From: an uncultured Collinsella sp.
GTDB taxonomy: Bacteria; Actinomycetota; Coriobacteriia; Coriobacteriales; Coriobacteriaceae
DNA length: 64,000 nt
Reading direction: 5' to 3'
Assembly: GCA_900540855.1 (NCBI GenBank)
Contig: UQHK01000001.1
Coordinates: forward strand, 206,377 to 270,376
The notes beneath the pieces were generated by a model. It did not search any database, had not been told where the DNA came from, and worked only from the letters and a program-made list of their open reading frames with translations. Positions 26,998 to 35,493 of this stretch are shown here, piece after piece. A program made the position numbers and the translations under genes. Each line of letters opens with the position of its first letter. Position 1 is the first letter of the stretch.

Positions 26998-27764
26998 CGG
27001 GCGAGAAAGTCGGCCTGCTCGCGGCCCTGCGCGCCGAGGCCCTGAAGTCGCGCCACGCGGCACCGGTTCGCCTGGCCGTGCTCATGGCGCTGCCGATACC
27101 GCTGCTCGGCGCGATGCCCTACCGGGGCGTGCAGATCTTTAGCGCGTGGAACTACTGGTACGCGCTCTTCCTGCCCGTGTCTCTCTCGCTCGTGGTGGCG
27201 TGCGTCGCGCGGGCAGACGCGCGCACGCGGATGCGGGGGCTTCTGGGCCTGGGCTTCCCGCTCGGGCGCGCCTGGTGGGCCAAGGCGCTCTGGTGCCTCG
27301 CGCTCTGCACGCTCTCGAACCTCGTGGTCTTCGGCATCTACCTCGCGGGATCGGCGTTCTCCTCGCAGGGCCTCACGGCCGCGGGCACGCTCACGATGCT
27401 CCTCTGCGCGCTCGTCAACACGGTGACCGCGGCGTGGATGATCCCCGCAGGGCTCTTCCTCACGGCGCGGTTCGGCATGCTCGCGGGCATCTTCTGCCCG
27501 CTCGCCGCGCAGCTCGTGGGTGGGTTCGCCTGGTCGTTGGTGCCGCTGCCGCAGCTCTTTCCGCCGTCGGCGAGCATGGTCATCCCCACGAGCTTCATCC
27601 CCGTGCTGCCGAGCGGCGAGCCACTCGCGGCGGACATGGCGCTCGGCGGGGCGCTCGCGGCGGATGGCATAATCACGCTGGCGGGCCTTGCGGTCTGCGC
27701 GCTCGCGTTCGCCGCGCTCACGGCGGCGGGCGCGGCCTGGTTCGCGCGCTCCGAGGAGAGGTGA
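26994..27764 (+). CDS. ABC transporter permease, MutE/EpiE-like
   Basis: A 256-residue membrane protein with about six hydrophobic segments, overlapping the ATPase gene by four bases (ATGA) and the next permease by one base. The segment FSAWNYWYALFLPVSLSLV and its size match ABC-2 permeases of the lantibiotic-immunity MutE/EpiE group. It should pair with the following permease to form the membrane channel of the exporter. No lantibiotic precursor or modification gene is in the window. Confidence 0.8.
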
Positions 27765-28579
27765 TGGCCGTGACGCGACTCTCCGACCCGACGCCGCGCA
27801 TGACTCTCTCGCGGGCCCTGCTCTCCGAGGCCCTGCGCCTGGCACGCTCCCCGCTCACGGCGGTGCACCTCGTCTGCGGCCTGGCAGCCGGTCTTGCCTG
27901 CGGCGAGTACTTCTCCGTAGCCCGATGGGACCCGGCGCTGGGCGCGGACGCCTACGCCCAGTTCCTCGGCGCCCTCATGCCGCTCATGTCCGCCATCGTC
28001 TGCGGGCTCGCCGTGGACGAGGAGCGCGCTGCCGGGCGCCTCGCCAACCTTACGGCGGTCCCCTCGCGCGGGCGCGCCGTCGCGGCGAAGCTGCTCGCCC
28101 TTGCGGCGCTCGGCGCCGCCGCGCTGGCCGTGGCGCTCGGCGTGTTCGGGGCCGTGCTCGCCGTTGCCGGGCGCCTGCCGCTCGGACCCGCTCCGCTTGC
28201 GGCCGCGTGGGCGGGCATCGTGCTGGGCAGCCTGCCCCTCTACGCGCTGTGGCTCGGCGTGGCCCTGCGCCTCGGCCGCAACGCCGCCATCGGCGCCGGC
28301 GCTGCGGGGGTGCTCCTCGCGTTCTTCTCGGTGGGCGGACTTGCGCACGGCCTCATGACCGGCGAGCTCACCGGCGCCCTGGCGACGCCCCTGAGCTGGG
28401 TGCCGCTCGCCTGGCCCGCGCGACTGGGGTCACTCGGGGTGGAGGCCTTCATCGACGCCGCGCGTGCGGCGAGCCCTCTCCTCACGACTGCGCTCGCTAG
28501 CCTCGTGCTCACCCTGGCAGCCGACGCCGTCCTTCTCGCCTGGTTCTGCCGCTTCGAGGACGGGAGGGCAGATGCGTAG
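27764..28579 (+). CDS. ABC transporter permease, MutG-like
   Basis: A 271-residue second permease with about six membrane segments, rich in Ala, Leu and Gly. The start ATG 27764 overlaps the preceding stop (TGATG) and is preceded by GAGGAGAGG. The early motif LARSPLTAVHL and the conserved VDEERAAGRL segment are typical of LanG-type permeases. An in-frame extension upstream exists but lies inside the previous gene and has no ribosome-binding site. Confidence 0.8.
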   Translation: MAVTRLSDPTPRMTLSRALLSEALRLARSPLTAVHLVCGLAAGLACGEYFSVARWDPALGADAYAQFLGALMPLMSAIVCGLAVDEERAAGRLANLTAVPSRGRAVAAKLLALAALGAAALAVALGVFGAVLAVAGRLPLGPAPLAAAWAGIVLGSLPLYALWLGVALRLGRNAAIGAGAAGVLLAFFSVGGLAHGLMTGELTGALATPLSWVPLAWPARLGSLGVEAFIDAARAASPLLTTALASLVLTLAADAVLLAWFCRFEDGRADA

Positions 28580-28763
28580 GAAGCCGCTCGCCGCCATGCT
28601 CGTCCTCTTCTCCGCAGCGCTCGTCCTGGGCGGGAATGCCCTGCTCGACGCCGGCTGGGGGTCGGCGCTGCGCGCAGGGCTCTGGACCGCTGAGTGCGGC
28701 GCTAGTACAATTCCGACGAGAGTTTCAGGAGGTCAACATGGCGAGGATACTGGCAGTGGATGA
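28572..28763 (+). CDS. Possible small membrane peptide between permease and regulator genes
   Basis: A 63-residue reading frame starts at ATG 28572, overlapping the permease stop and preceded by GGGAGGG. It has a basic start (MRRKPLA) and one hydrophobic stretch (AMLVLFSAALVLGG), resembling a signal peptide or small membrane protein. It runs past the response-regulator start at 28738, which is unusual and weakens the case. The overlap order and the ribosome-binding site are the main support. No family is recognised. Confidence 0.35.
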   Translation: MRRKPLAAMLVLFSAALVLGGNALLDAGWGSALRAGLWTAECGASTIPTRVSGGQHGEDTGSG

Positions 28764-29400
28764 TGAACGGGCGATCCTCGACGCGCTCGCGCGTGTCCTC
28801 GGCCGCGACGGCCATGAGGTCGTCAGGGCGGCGGACCCGACGGCGGTCCCGGGGATGGACCTCTCGCGCTTCGACCTCGTGCTCTGCGACGTTATGATGC
28901 CGGGGCTCGACGGCTTCGAGCTCGTGCGGCAGATCCGTCCGGACTTCGACGGGCCCATCGTCTTCCTGACCGCCCGCGTGGCCGAGGAGGATGCCGTGGC
29001 CGCCTACGGCCTGGGCGCCGACGACTACGTTCGCAAGCCCTTCGGGGCCGCGGAGCTGCGCGCCAAGGTCGCGGCCCATCTACGCCGTGAGCGCCGGCCG
29101 CGCTCGCACGCCCTCTCCTTCGGGGAGGTGCGGATCGACCTCGGGGCGCGCGGCCTCGCCGTGGGCGGCGAGGCCGTGCCGCTAACGCCCACCGAGTATG
29201 CCATCTGCGAGTACCTCGCCCGCCACCCCGGGCAGGTCATGAGCCGCGCGCAGATACGCGAGGCGGTGCTCGGCTGGGAGAGCGACGCCGACGACGCGGC
29301 CATATCCATGCAGGTCAGCCGCGCCCGGAGGAAACTCTCCGAGGCCGGCGCCGATCCGATCGCGACCGTCTGGGGGATGGGGTACAAGTGGCAGCTCTGA
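28738..29400 (+). CDS. OmpR-family response regulator
   Basis: A 220-residue two-component regulator. The receiver domain (about 1-118) has the acidic pair DDE, phosphoacceptor D51 in LVLCDVMMPG, Thr in FLTARV, and Lys in YVRKPF. The C-terminal winged helix (about 128-220) binds DNA (TPTEYAICEYLARHPGQVMS). ATG 28738 follows AGGAGG at 28727-28732. It overlaps the sensor-kinase gene and follows the ABC transporter, which it probably controls in response to the exported peptide. Confidence 0.92.
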   Translation: MARILAVDDERAILDALARVLGRDGHEVVRAADPTAVPGMDLSRFDLVLCDVMMPGLDGFELVRQIRPDFDGPIVFLTARVAEEDAVAAYGLGADDYVRKPFGAAELRAKVAAHLRRERRPRSHALSFGEVRIDLGARGLAVGGEAVPLTPTEYAICEYLARHPGQVMSRAQIREAVLGWESDADDAAISMQVSRARRKLSEAGADPIATVWGMGYKWQL

Positions 29401-29426
29401 GGACAGGAGCGCGAGGTCGCGGGGGC

Positions 29427-30824
29427 ATGCCGCTCTCCTTCGTCATCGCACGCTACTTCGCCTACGCGTTCGCTGCGGTCGCTACGGCGTGGCTCGCCTC
29501 GTTCATGGCGCTCTCCGCGGCGATCAATGCGGGCTTCGTCTACGAGGCAAGCTGGGGGCCGGCCAATGCGCGCGAGGTCGCGGAGGGCCTGGCACGCGAC
29601 GGCGTCTGCGGGCAGCAGGACGTGCCGACGGCGTACCGCTACCTCATCCTGAACAAGGACGGAAACGTGCTGATGACAGACCTCGAGAGCACGCGGCTCG
29701 AGGACGCGACGGAAATGGCCCGTACGGCACTCGCCGCGGATCCGGGCACAGTGGAGATCAAGGGCGGGGGTTCGGGCCTCACCTACGCCGCGTTCCCGCT
29801 CAAGGGCGGCGGGGCCTGCGCACTCGTCAGCGAGTACCTGCCGCAGTGGGTCTCGCGCGATCTCGCCGGCCTGCTTCCCAACCCGCAGAGCCTCATGCTC
29901 GTCGGCGCCACGGCGGGAAGCGCGCTCGCGCTCGCGCTCGTCGCGCGCCGCGCGAGCCGCGTGATCTCGCGCAAGATGGCGCCGCTCGCGGAGACGGCGG
30001 GGCGCGTCGGCGCGGGGGAGCTCGACTTCGCGGTCGGCAGCACCAACGTGCGTGAGGTGAACGACGTCCTCGCCGCGATGGACGCCATGCGGGCCTCCCT
30101 CGCCGAGTCGCTCGAGGCCCGCTGGGCCGCGGAGCGGGGGCAGCGCGAGCAGATGGCGTCGCTCGCTCACGACCTCAAGACGCCGCTCACTGTGCTTCGC
30201 GCCAACGCCGACTTCGTGGCGGAGGAGCTGGAAGATGAGAATGACGGCGACCTCTCGGCCGCCGCGCGCGACATAGCCGACGGTGTCGAAAGGCTCGACG
30301 GCTACGTGCGCCTGCTCATTGAGGCCTCGCGCGGGTCCGGCGGGGCGGAGAGGACCCCCATGCGGCCGGCCGAGCTCTGCGAGCAGGTTCTCGCCGAGGC
30401 CGCCCAGATCGCCCGGGCGCGAGGCGTGGCGCTCGACGCGGCCTCGGGCCCCGCTGTCCCGGGCGCTCCCGAGGCCCCGCTCGACAGAACCGCCCTGGCG
30501 CGAGCCGCCGCGAACCTCGTGGCCAACGCCGCCGAGCACGCACGCTCGCGCGTGGCTGTCTCCTGCGACGTCGCGGACGGGCACCTCGTTATCGAGGTTG
30601 CCGACGACGGACCGGGCTTTTCTCCCGCCGCCCTCGAACGCGGCTGCGAGCGCCTCTTCACAGACGACTCCTCCCGCTCCTCGCGTGACGGAGGCCGCCA
30701 CTACGGGCTCGGCCTCCACGTCGCCTCCGAGGCCGCGAGCGCCCACGGGGGCTCCGTCTCGCTCGCCAACAGCCCCTCGGGCGGCGCGGTGGCCACCATC
30801 GCGGTCCCCCTGTGCGGGATCTGA
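29427..30824 (+). CDS. Sensor histidine kinase
   Basis: Membrane sensor kinase (465 residues from ATG 29427; a GTG start at 29388 would add 13). The order is a first membrane helix, an extracytoplasmic domain of about 115 residues, a second helix (SLMLVGATAGSALALALV), a HAMP-like linker, a dimerisation helix with the phosphoacceptor His in SLAHDLKTPLT, and an ATPase domain with N-box NLVANAAEHA and G-box DDGPGF. A GAGGT site precedes 29427. The sensed ligand is likely the antimicrobial handled by the adjacent transporter. Confidence 0.9.
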   Translation: MPLSFVIARYFAYAFAAVATAWLASFMALSAAINAGFVYEASWGPANAREVAEGLARDGVCGQQDVPTAYRYLILNKDGNVLMTDLESTRLEDATEMARTALAADPGTVEIKGGGSGLTYAAFPLKGGGACALVSEYLPQWVSRDLAGLLPNPQSLMLVGATAGSALALALVARRASRVISRKMAPLAETAGRVGAGELDFAVGSTNVREVNDVLAAMDAMRASLAESLEARWAAERGQREQMASLAHDLKTPLTVLRANADFVAEELEDENDGDLSAAARDIADGVERLDGYVRLLIEASRGSGGAERTPMRPAELCEQVLAEAAQIARARGVALDAASGPAVPGAPEAPLDRTALARAAANLVANAAEHARSRVAVSCDVADGHLVIEVADDGPGFSPAALERGCERLFTDDSSRSSRDGGRHYGLGLHVASEAASAHGGSVSLANSPSGGAVATIAVPLCGI

Positions 30825-30903
30825 CCACTCAGGCCCTCACACTGTCGTACCTCGCAACCAAACGATTCCCGGATAATAATGCCCGTTGCGGGGATCGCCC
30901 TGT

Positions 30904-31182
30904 CTAGTCGACGCCCACATGCATGAGCATGTCGGCGATGCGAGTCGTCATCTCGTCCGCCGCAGCACGGATGTTGGCGACCCAGGACGCAAGGCCGGCG
31001 TGATTTGATGTCTCGATGGCGTCAATGGTTCCGTCGGCGTCGACAAGGGCGCGGACCCACGTCGGTGCAGCGGGAGCGATATAGGAGATGTCGCCCGCCC
31101 TTCCATCCGTCGCCTCGAACGGCGCGCTGGAGACCTCCTCGAGAACCTTCCGCTGCGCATCGAGGACGGACGCAAGCGGCGA
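30904..31182 (-). pseudogene. C-terminal remnant of an unidentified gene
   Basis: The - strand frame ending at 30904 (final residues ADMLMHVGVD) reads like genuine protein for about 90 residues, with balanced composition and motifs such as TWVRALVDADGTIDAIE. Upstream of about 31182 the frame continues only as antisense of the DUF6273 remnant. The simplest reading is a gene cut by recombination, leaving its 3' end. The family was not recognised. Boundaries are approximate. Confidence 0.4.
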
Positions 31183-31726
31183 GACGCTCGAGTACCGCAT
31201 CGTCGGCATCAACCATGACGACCCTTCGGATGGCTCCGGTAAGGCAGGACTCACGTTCGAGACGACCAACGATGTCATGGGCGAGCAGCGTATTAACTCG
31301 ACGAACACCAACGTCGGCGGCTGGGAGAAGTCAGAGCTGCGCGGGCGCCTTAATTTGGGTGACCTCTGGGCACTTTTGCCGACCGAACTCACGGCCAAAA
31401 TTAAATCCGTGAATATAATGACCGACAACAAAGGCGGTAATTATATTGCTCAAGCTACGGCTACACCCGATAAGGTTTTCATCCTTAGTGTCACCGAGGT
31501 GTGGGGTGGCGAATCCGTATGGTCACAGGGTTATCAGTATGAACTGTATACCGCCAAGGGCGTATCGAGCTCGAACTACGGAAGCCTAACGCATGCCGGC
31601 TATTGGTGGTCATGATCACATGCTAATTGGCCAGGCACGGCTTTTAGAATTTTTGGAGAGAACGCCACTAATGCCTCCCAGGAAGCCTTAGTTACCGAAC
31701 CTTTCTATCCGGCATTCTGCTTTTAA
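31183..31726 (+). pseudogene. DUF6273 domain gene, 5'-truncated with an in-frame TGA
   Basis: From about 31183 the sequence is homologous to the DUF6273 part of the gene at 34419: TLEYRIVGINHDD, SGKAGLTF and NVGGWEKSEL all have counterparts there. The 5' leader is missing and the sequence joins an unrelated remnant. After YWWS comes TGA (31613-31615), but the same frame then continues for 36 codons to a typical PAFCF ending at 31726. DUF6273 proteins commonly read WWxRS here, so a CGA-to-TGA mutation is the likely cause. Confidence 0.75.
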
Positions 31727-31744
31727 ACTCACCTGTAATTACTG

Positions 31745-31779
31745 GAAAGCCAGTGCAATCCCGCAAGGGCTTTCTTTTG
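31745..31779 (+). terminator. Terminator after the DUF6273 pseudogene
   Basis: GAAAGCC (31745-31751) pairs with GGCTTTC (31768-31774), followed by TTTTGG. A similar structure follows the intact DUF6273 gene at 35459. Confidence 0.65.
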
Positions 31780-32231
31780 GCGTTTATAACCGTGGAAATA
31801 GGTTTTACGCGTCATCTTGCTCCCTCACCTCATATATGAATTCCTTTGAGAATTAACAAGGAGATTTAGGCACTGGGATTTGACGCTCGATTTGCACGGA
31901 ATTAAGAGTGTGCTTTTAGGCGCCGAGCGGTATGCGTTTTGGGACGCGAGCAAATTCAACGCCCGATCTGTAGGCGAGAAGCACACCATGTTTGAAAGCC
32001 GCGTTTCGCTTGGATACGACTGCTGGGATTGCAGCGTCTCTAACATCATCTGCCACGGGAGCTTTAACGACAATGTTCCGAGCGTCATTGCGCAGAGATG
32101 GACGGTATGAAACGCTTGGCAAAACCGGTGCAGCGGCATCGCATAGGGCGCAGGCATTAGTCCGGCCCTACGCGATGCCTGATTTTGAACTGCCAATTCA
32201 GAGCTTGAACGAGCCCACTCGCAATGATGCC
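31780..32231. other. Stretch without a supported gene
   Basis: The only + strand frame worth noting runs from TTG 31880 to 32110 (76 codons). It has protein-like composition (AERYAFWDASKFNARS) but no start signal or recognised family, so it may be another gene remnant. Nothing else is supported. Confidence 0.4.
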
Positions 32232-32483
32232 TTACAGCTTCGGAAGCTCGGCATCTATCGAATGCGGCGTCGAATCATCGGAAACGCTGGTTTGGAGCTT
32301 CTTGTCGGGAAGCGCCGCAACGATCATCGCGGCGCTCGCGGGCGTCGCGAACACGATTATGAAGGCCAGCTTTAACCTCTGGTCCCCATACCCTTTGTCA
32401 CTCGCTGCTTTACCAATTAGCCCCCCTGAAAAATAGCAGGCTATGCCGTAGCAGATTATGAGGGCGTAAAAGATGATTTGCAT
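32232..32483 (-). CDS. Small membrane protein
   Basis: An 83-residue protein with two hydrophobic segments (about residues 2-25 and 38-60), an N-terminus MQIIFYALIICYGIACYFSG and a polar tail. ATG 32483 follows AGGAAGAG at seven bases on the - strand. It lies 73 bases downstream of the zinc-ribbon/TPR-like gene and is probably in its transcript. No family is recognised. Confidence 0.55.
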   Translation of the reverse strand: MQIIFYALIICYGIACYFSGGLIGKAASDKGYGDQRLKLAFIIVFATPASAAMIVAALPDKKLQTSVSDDSTPHSIDAELPKL

Positions 32484-32556
32484 ATGCTTCTCTTCCTAAC
32501 TCGTAAAATACTTGATTTACCCGACATTCGGAATATCGTTGACTGAAAGCCGATGC

Positions 32557-34161
32557 TTAGTTATAGGGCGTGCGGAATTCTGTCGTCGCCAGCGTCTCTC
32601 CCGTCACGGGCTCAATTAACGTGATTCTATGGTCATAAATAACGGAACTTTGATTCCAAAGCCGAATGAGGTTCCACCCGCGCTTGAATCCTTTTACGTA
32701 GTTCGCGGGCTGCGTTTCAGAATAATTATTTGTCACCTCGCCATCGATGCCCCATGCGTACTCCTCAAACACGCGGATATCGACCTCTTCTTGCGATCGG
32801 TCTCCGCCGTCAACGAAAACGTGTACATAGGCGTCACCCATCGACTTCGAGCCGATTTCTGTCAGGGATGTTTCGGTATCGTTCTCATCGGAATTCACAA
32901 GAATCCTTACATCCAGTTTGTAAAGGTCGGAATAAAGTTCGGTGGCATCGCGATAGCCTACGTCCACGAGCTCGTCCAGGTATTCCTTCGTTTTGGAATC
33001 GCTGCTGTCATAGTGCTTCTTCACGTATCCGTATTCGACCTCGTGGGCGCCGGTTTCATTGTCCGCATTCTTGAACCATTCGATAGCTTGGTCCGTATCC
33101 CCTTCCTTTGCATAATCCTCCGCCAGGGCATTGGCGGCCTTCGCCTCCATCTCCGACGCATCGCTGTATGATCGAATCAACTTGAATTCGGCATACGCCT
33201 TCCTATAATTGCCGCCTTCGTAAAGCGAGAATGCTTCCCGATACCGAATTTCTTTTTGCAGCCCAGTAATTGCCTTTATCGCCATCGGCCTTCCCGCCGT
33301 CAGAAAGAAGACGAGAAGCACGGCGGCGGCCGTGGCGAGGCATAGCAGCAATTTGCGCTTCTTTGCCGATTTCGGCTCGAGCACGGCTAGCTTTTCTGAA
33401 CATTCCTTAGCACGCTCTTCGGCGTCCTTCCAACCAGAGATGCCTTTGAAAAGTTCACGCGCTTTTTTCAGGTTTTCGACACTCTCTCCGCTGGCAATAA
33501 GTGAATCGGCCCTGTCGTATATGTTCTGAGACCGTATATCGGCCGATTTGCATAGGGATTCTTCGTCCTGCAAATCCGAGAGGAGGTCCTTGTGGCATTT
33601 GCACCTGTGGCAGCTTTCCCGCTCAACGTTAATGCACCCGCATGCACACACCCACCATCCCTGATGGAACTGCGCCTTGCCGCCGGCGATTCGACTGTCG
33701 GCATGCAGTTCCATCAGCTGGCGGTCCCTCTCGGCCATCGCCTTCTCGATCATCGAAAGCGGTTCGCGCTCGGGCGCTTCGGCAGGCTCTCCGGTCGAGT
33801 GCCACTTCCCTTGCTGGGAGTCGATTTGAAGCAGCTTGATGAAAACGGACTCGACGTCTCCCCTCGGCAGCGCCGTTGCCTTAAGGGCTCCCTGCTCGCA
33901 TTGCGGCAGGTCTAAGTCTAGTTCCGAAAAGGGGACATAGCCTCTGGACCCATCGGCATAGTCGACATGGGCGATTCCGGAGATGGAGTTCAAGATATCC
34001 GCTGAGAGATTCTCGATCTTTATCTGCAGATAAGCCTCAGAGGTGTCGACGTTTCTCGCGACCTGGACGACCGTTACCATCGCCGGGCATCCGGGCTCCC
34101 ATTTCAGCAGACTCGAATCCCCGGACCAGTCATCCCTGAAGACAACTTTATAGTTACCCAA
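32557..34161 (-). CDS. Zinc-ribbon, single-pass membrane protein with TPR-like repeats
   Basis: A 534-residue protein of unknown function. An N-terminal beta-rich region (about 1-110) is followed by a zinc ribbon (CACGCINVERESCHRCKC, about 172-189), a helical region, one membrane span (LLLCLATAAAVLLVFFLTA, about 270-290), and an extracytoplasmic half with TPR-like repeats (SLYEGGNYRKAYAEFKLI; AEDYAKEGDTDQAIEWFK) and a C-terminal beta domain. Translation begins at TTG 34161 with AGGAGG eight bases upstream. It is divergent from the prepilin/DUF6273 gene and may work with it in surface sensing or assembly. Confidence 0.7.
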   Translation of the reverse strand: MGNYKVVFRDDWSGDSSLLKWEPGCPAMVTVVQVARNVDTSEAYLQIKIENLSADILNSISGIAHVDYADGSRGYVPFSELDLDLPQCEQGALKATALPRGDVESVFIKLLQIDSQQGKWHSTGEPAEAPEREPLSMIEKAMAERDRQLMELHADSRIAGGKAQFHQGWWVCACGCINVERESCHRCKCHKDLLSDLQDEESLCKSADIRSQNIYDRADSLIASGESVENLKKARELFKGISGWKDAEERAKECSEKLAVLEPKSAKKRKLLLCLATAAAVLLVFFLTAGRPMAIKAITGLQKEIRYREAFSLYEGGNYRKAYAEFKLIRSYSDASEMEAKAANALAEDYAKEGDTDQAIEWFKNADNETGAHEVEYGYVKKHYDSSDSKTKEYLDELVDVGYRDATELYSDLYKLDVRILVNSDENDTETSLTEIGSKSMGDAYVHVFVDGGDRSQEEVDIRVFEEYAWGIDGEVTNNYSETQPANYVKGFKRGWNLIRLWNQSSVIYDHRITLIEPVTGETLATTEFRTPYN

Positions 34162-34257
34162 TCACCTTACCTCCTGTATTCGCGGCTTTTGGAACGGCTT
34201 AGGCTATAAGACGGTTCCCACCAGCTTTCCAACTCAATTTTACTTACGCTACCTGCG

Positions 34258-34277
34258 AATTTGTTGAGCAACAAATT
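34258..34277. promoter_or_regulatory. Short palindrome in the divergent promoter region
   Basis: AATTTGTTG (34258-34266) and CAACAAATT (34269-34277) are perfect inverted arms around AG, in the 257-base gap between the divergent zinc-ribbon and prepilin-DUF6273 genes. It fits a regulator site for one or both. Confidence 0.4.
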
Positions 34278-34418
34278 TGGATATGCGAGTGGTCGGTTAA
34301 GCCGCGCAGGCGTTGGACTAATTATTCTTTGCCGCTGCGGCAAGACCAGCGCAACCTTTTGGGATAGTCCTACGCTCGGCGATGCATCTACAAGCCCTGA
34401 GCGAAGGGAGTGCCGCAT

Positions 34419-35435
34419 ATGTATGCAGCGGCGCGGAACCTTCGGGGGGGGGTATCTCCTAGGATTACCCGCCTCCGAGGCCAATCTATCATCGAGTACG
34501 TCCTGATCATCGCCGTCATCGGCCTGGTCATCGTGTTCGCGGGACCCGGCGTGGCGGGCGCCATCCGAAACCAATTCAACCTGGTCGGCAACACGGTGAA
34601 CAGCGGGACGACCGGCGGCGTCGAGGGAGGCGGCGCGTCCGGCGGCGGCTCCGCTGGGGCCGATTCCGCGACCGTCCAGGCGGCCATCGCCAAGGACGCG
34701 AAGGACTGGACGCTCGAGGAACAGAAAGCGGTCGCCGAGGACATCGCCGCCAAGGGCGAGGCGTCGCCCGCATACGCCAAGGCGAAGGCCGCCATGGATG
34801 CGGGGACGAGGTTCACGATGAATCTGACGAACGGCAAGACGCTCGAGTACCGAATCATCGGCATCAACCATGACGATTTGGCTGACGGCTCGGGCAAGGC
34901 CGGTCTTACGTTCCTCACCACCTCGACGACCATTTATTCCCGCATGAACGCCACGAACACCAATGCCGGCGGCTGGGAGAAGTCGGAGCTGCGCCAGAAG
35001 ATGAACTCCGGCGAGGTCTGGAGCCTCATGCCATCCGACTTCCAGTCCAAGGTGAAGACCGTCAGGAAGCTCACGAACAACGTCGGCGGAATCGATAAGA
35101 ACGCCGCCGTAACCGCGACCTCGGACAGGCTGTTCCTTCTCAGCTACTCCGAGATCGCGCCCTGCACCTCCCATTGGACCTCCGACTTCACTTCCCTTTG
35201 GGCCTCTGACTACCCCTGGAGTTCCTCCGAGGGTAGCCAGTACGAGGCCTTCAAGGGCAAGGTGACGAATAACGATAATCCCAACTCTGCCATTGCCATT
35301 AGCAGCTTATGGTGGGAGCGTTCGGTGTTACCGAAACTTTCTGCGTACTTCCTCGACGTCACCGGCACTGGCAGGCCGTCGCGTGGCGACGACGCGAGCG
35401 CTTCGCTTTGCGTCTGCCCCGCTTGGTGCTTCTAG
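34419..35435 (+). CDS. Flp-type prepilin leader fused to a DUF6273 domain
   Basis: A 338-residue surface protein candidate. The short leader ends in RGQSIIEYVLIIAVIG: Gly at -1, Glu at +5, Tyr at +6 and a hydrophobic helix match Flp/class III prepilins cut by TadV-type peptidases. A Gly/Ser linker follows, then a charged helix and a DUF6273 domain (about residues 125-338) ending in PAWCF. ATG 34419 follows AAGGGAG at eight bases. The leader codes through nine consecutive G (34444-34452), a candidate phase-variation tract. No tad genes are in the window. A truncated relative lies at 31183. Confidence 0.78.
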   Translation: MYAAARNLRGGVSPRITRLRGQSIIEYVLIIAVIGLVIVFAGPGVAGAIRNQFNLVGNTVNSGTTGGVEGGGASGGGSAGADSATVQAAIAKDAKDWTLEEQKAVAEDIAAKGEASPAYAKAKAAMDAGTRFTMNLTNGKTLEYRIIGINHDDLADGSGKAGLTFLTTSTTIYSRMNATNTNAGGWEKSELRQKMNSGEVWSLMPSDFQSKVKTVRKLTNNVGGIDKNAAVTATSDRLFLLSYSEIAPCTSHWTSDFTSLWASDYPWSSSEGSQYEAFKGKVTNNDNPNSAIAISSLWWERSVLPKLSAYFLDVTGTGRPSRGDDASASLCVCPAWCF

Positions 35436-35458
35436 CCTGTCTTCTAGCTTGTCTAGCG

Positions 35459-35493
35459 AAAAGCCTGCGCAACTTCGCGCGGGCTTTTCTTTT
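35459..35493 (+). terminator. Terminator of the prepilin-DUF6273 gene
   Basis: AAAAGCCTGCGC (35459-35470) pairs with GCGCGGGCTTTT (35477-35488), one G-T pair, followed by CTTTTGG. Confidence 0.8.

Noticed and set aside
29025..30746. Long open frame on the - strand (573 codons)
   Set aside because: Antisense of the histidine kinase and response regulator, Arg/Gly/Glu/Ala-rich, no domain.
30863..30897. 8-bp hairpin after the histidine kinase gene
   Set aside because: CGATTCCC/GGGGATCG pair with a long loop and no U-run, so I do not call it a terminator.
34167..35174. 335-codon - strand frame
   Set aside because: Antisense of the prepilin-DUF6273 gene, whose leader and domain are recognisable.
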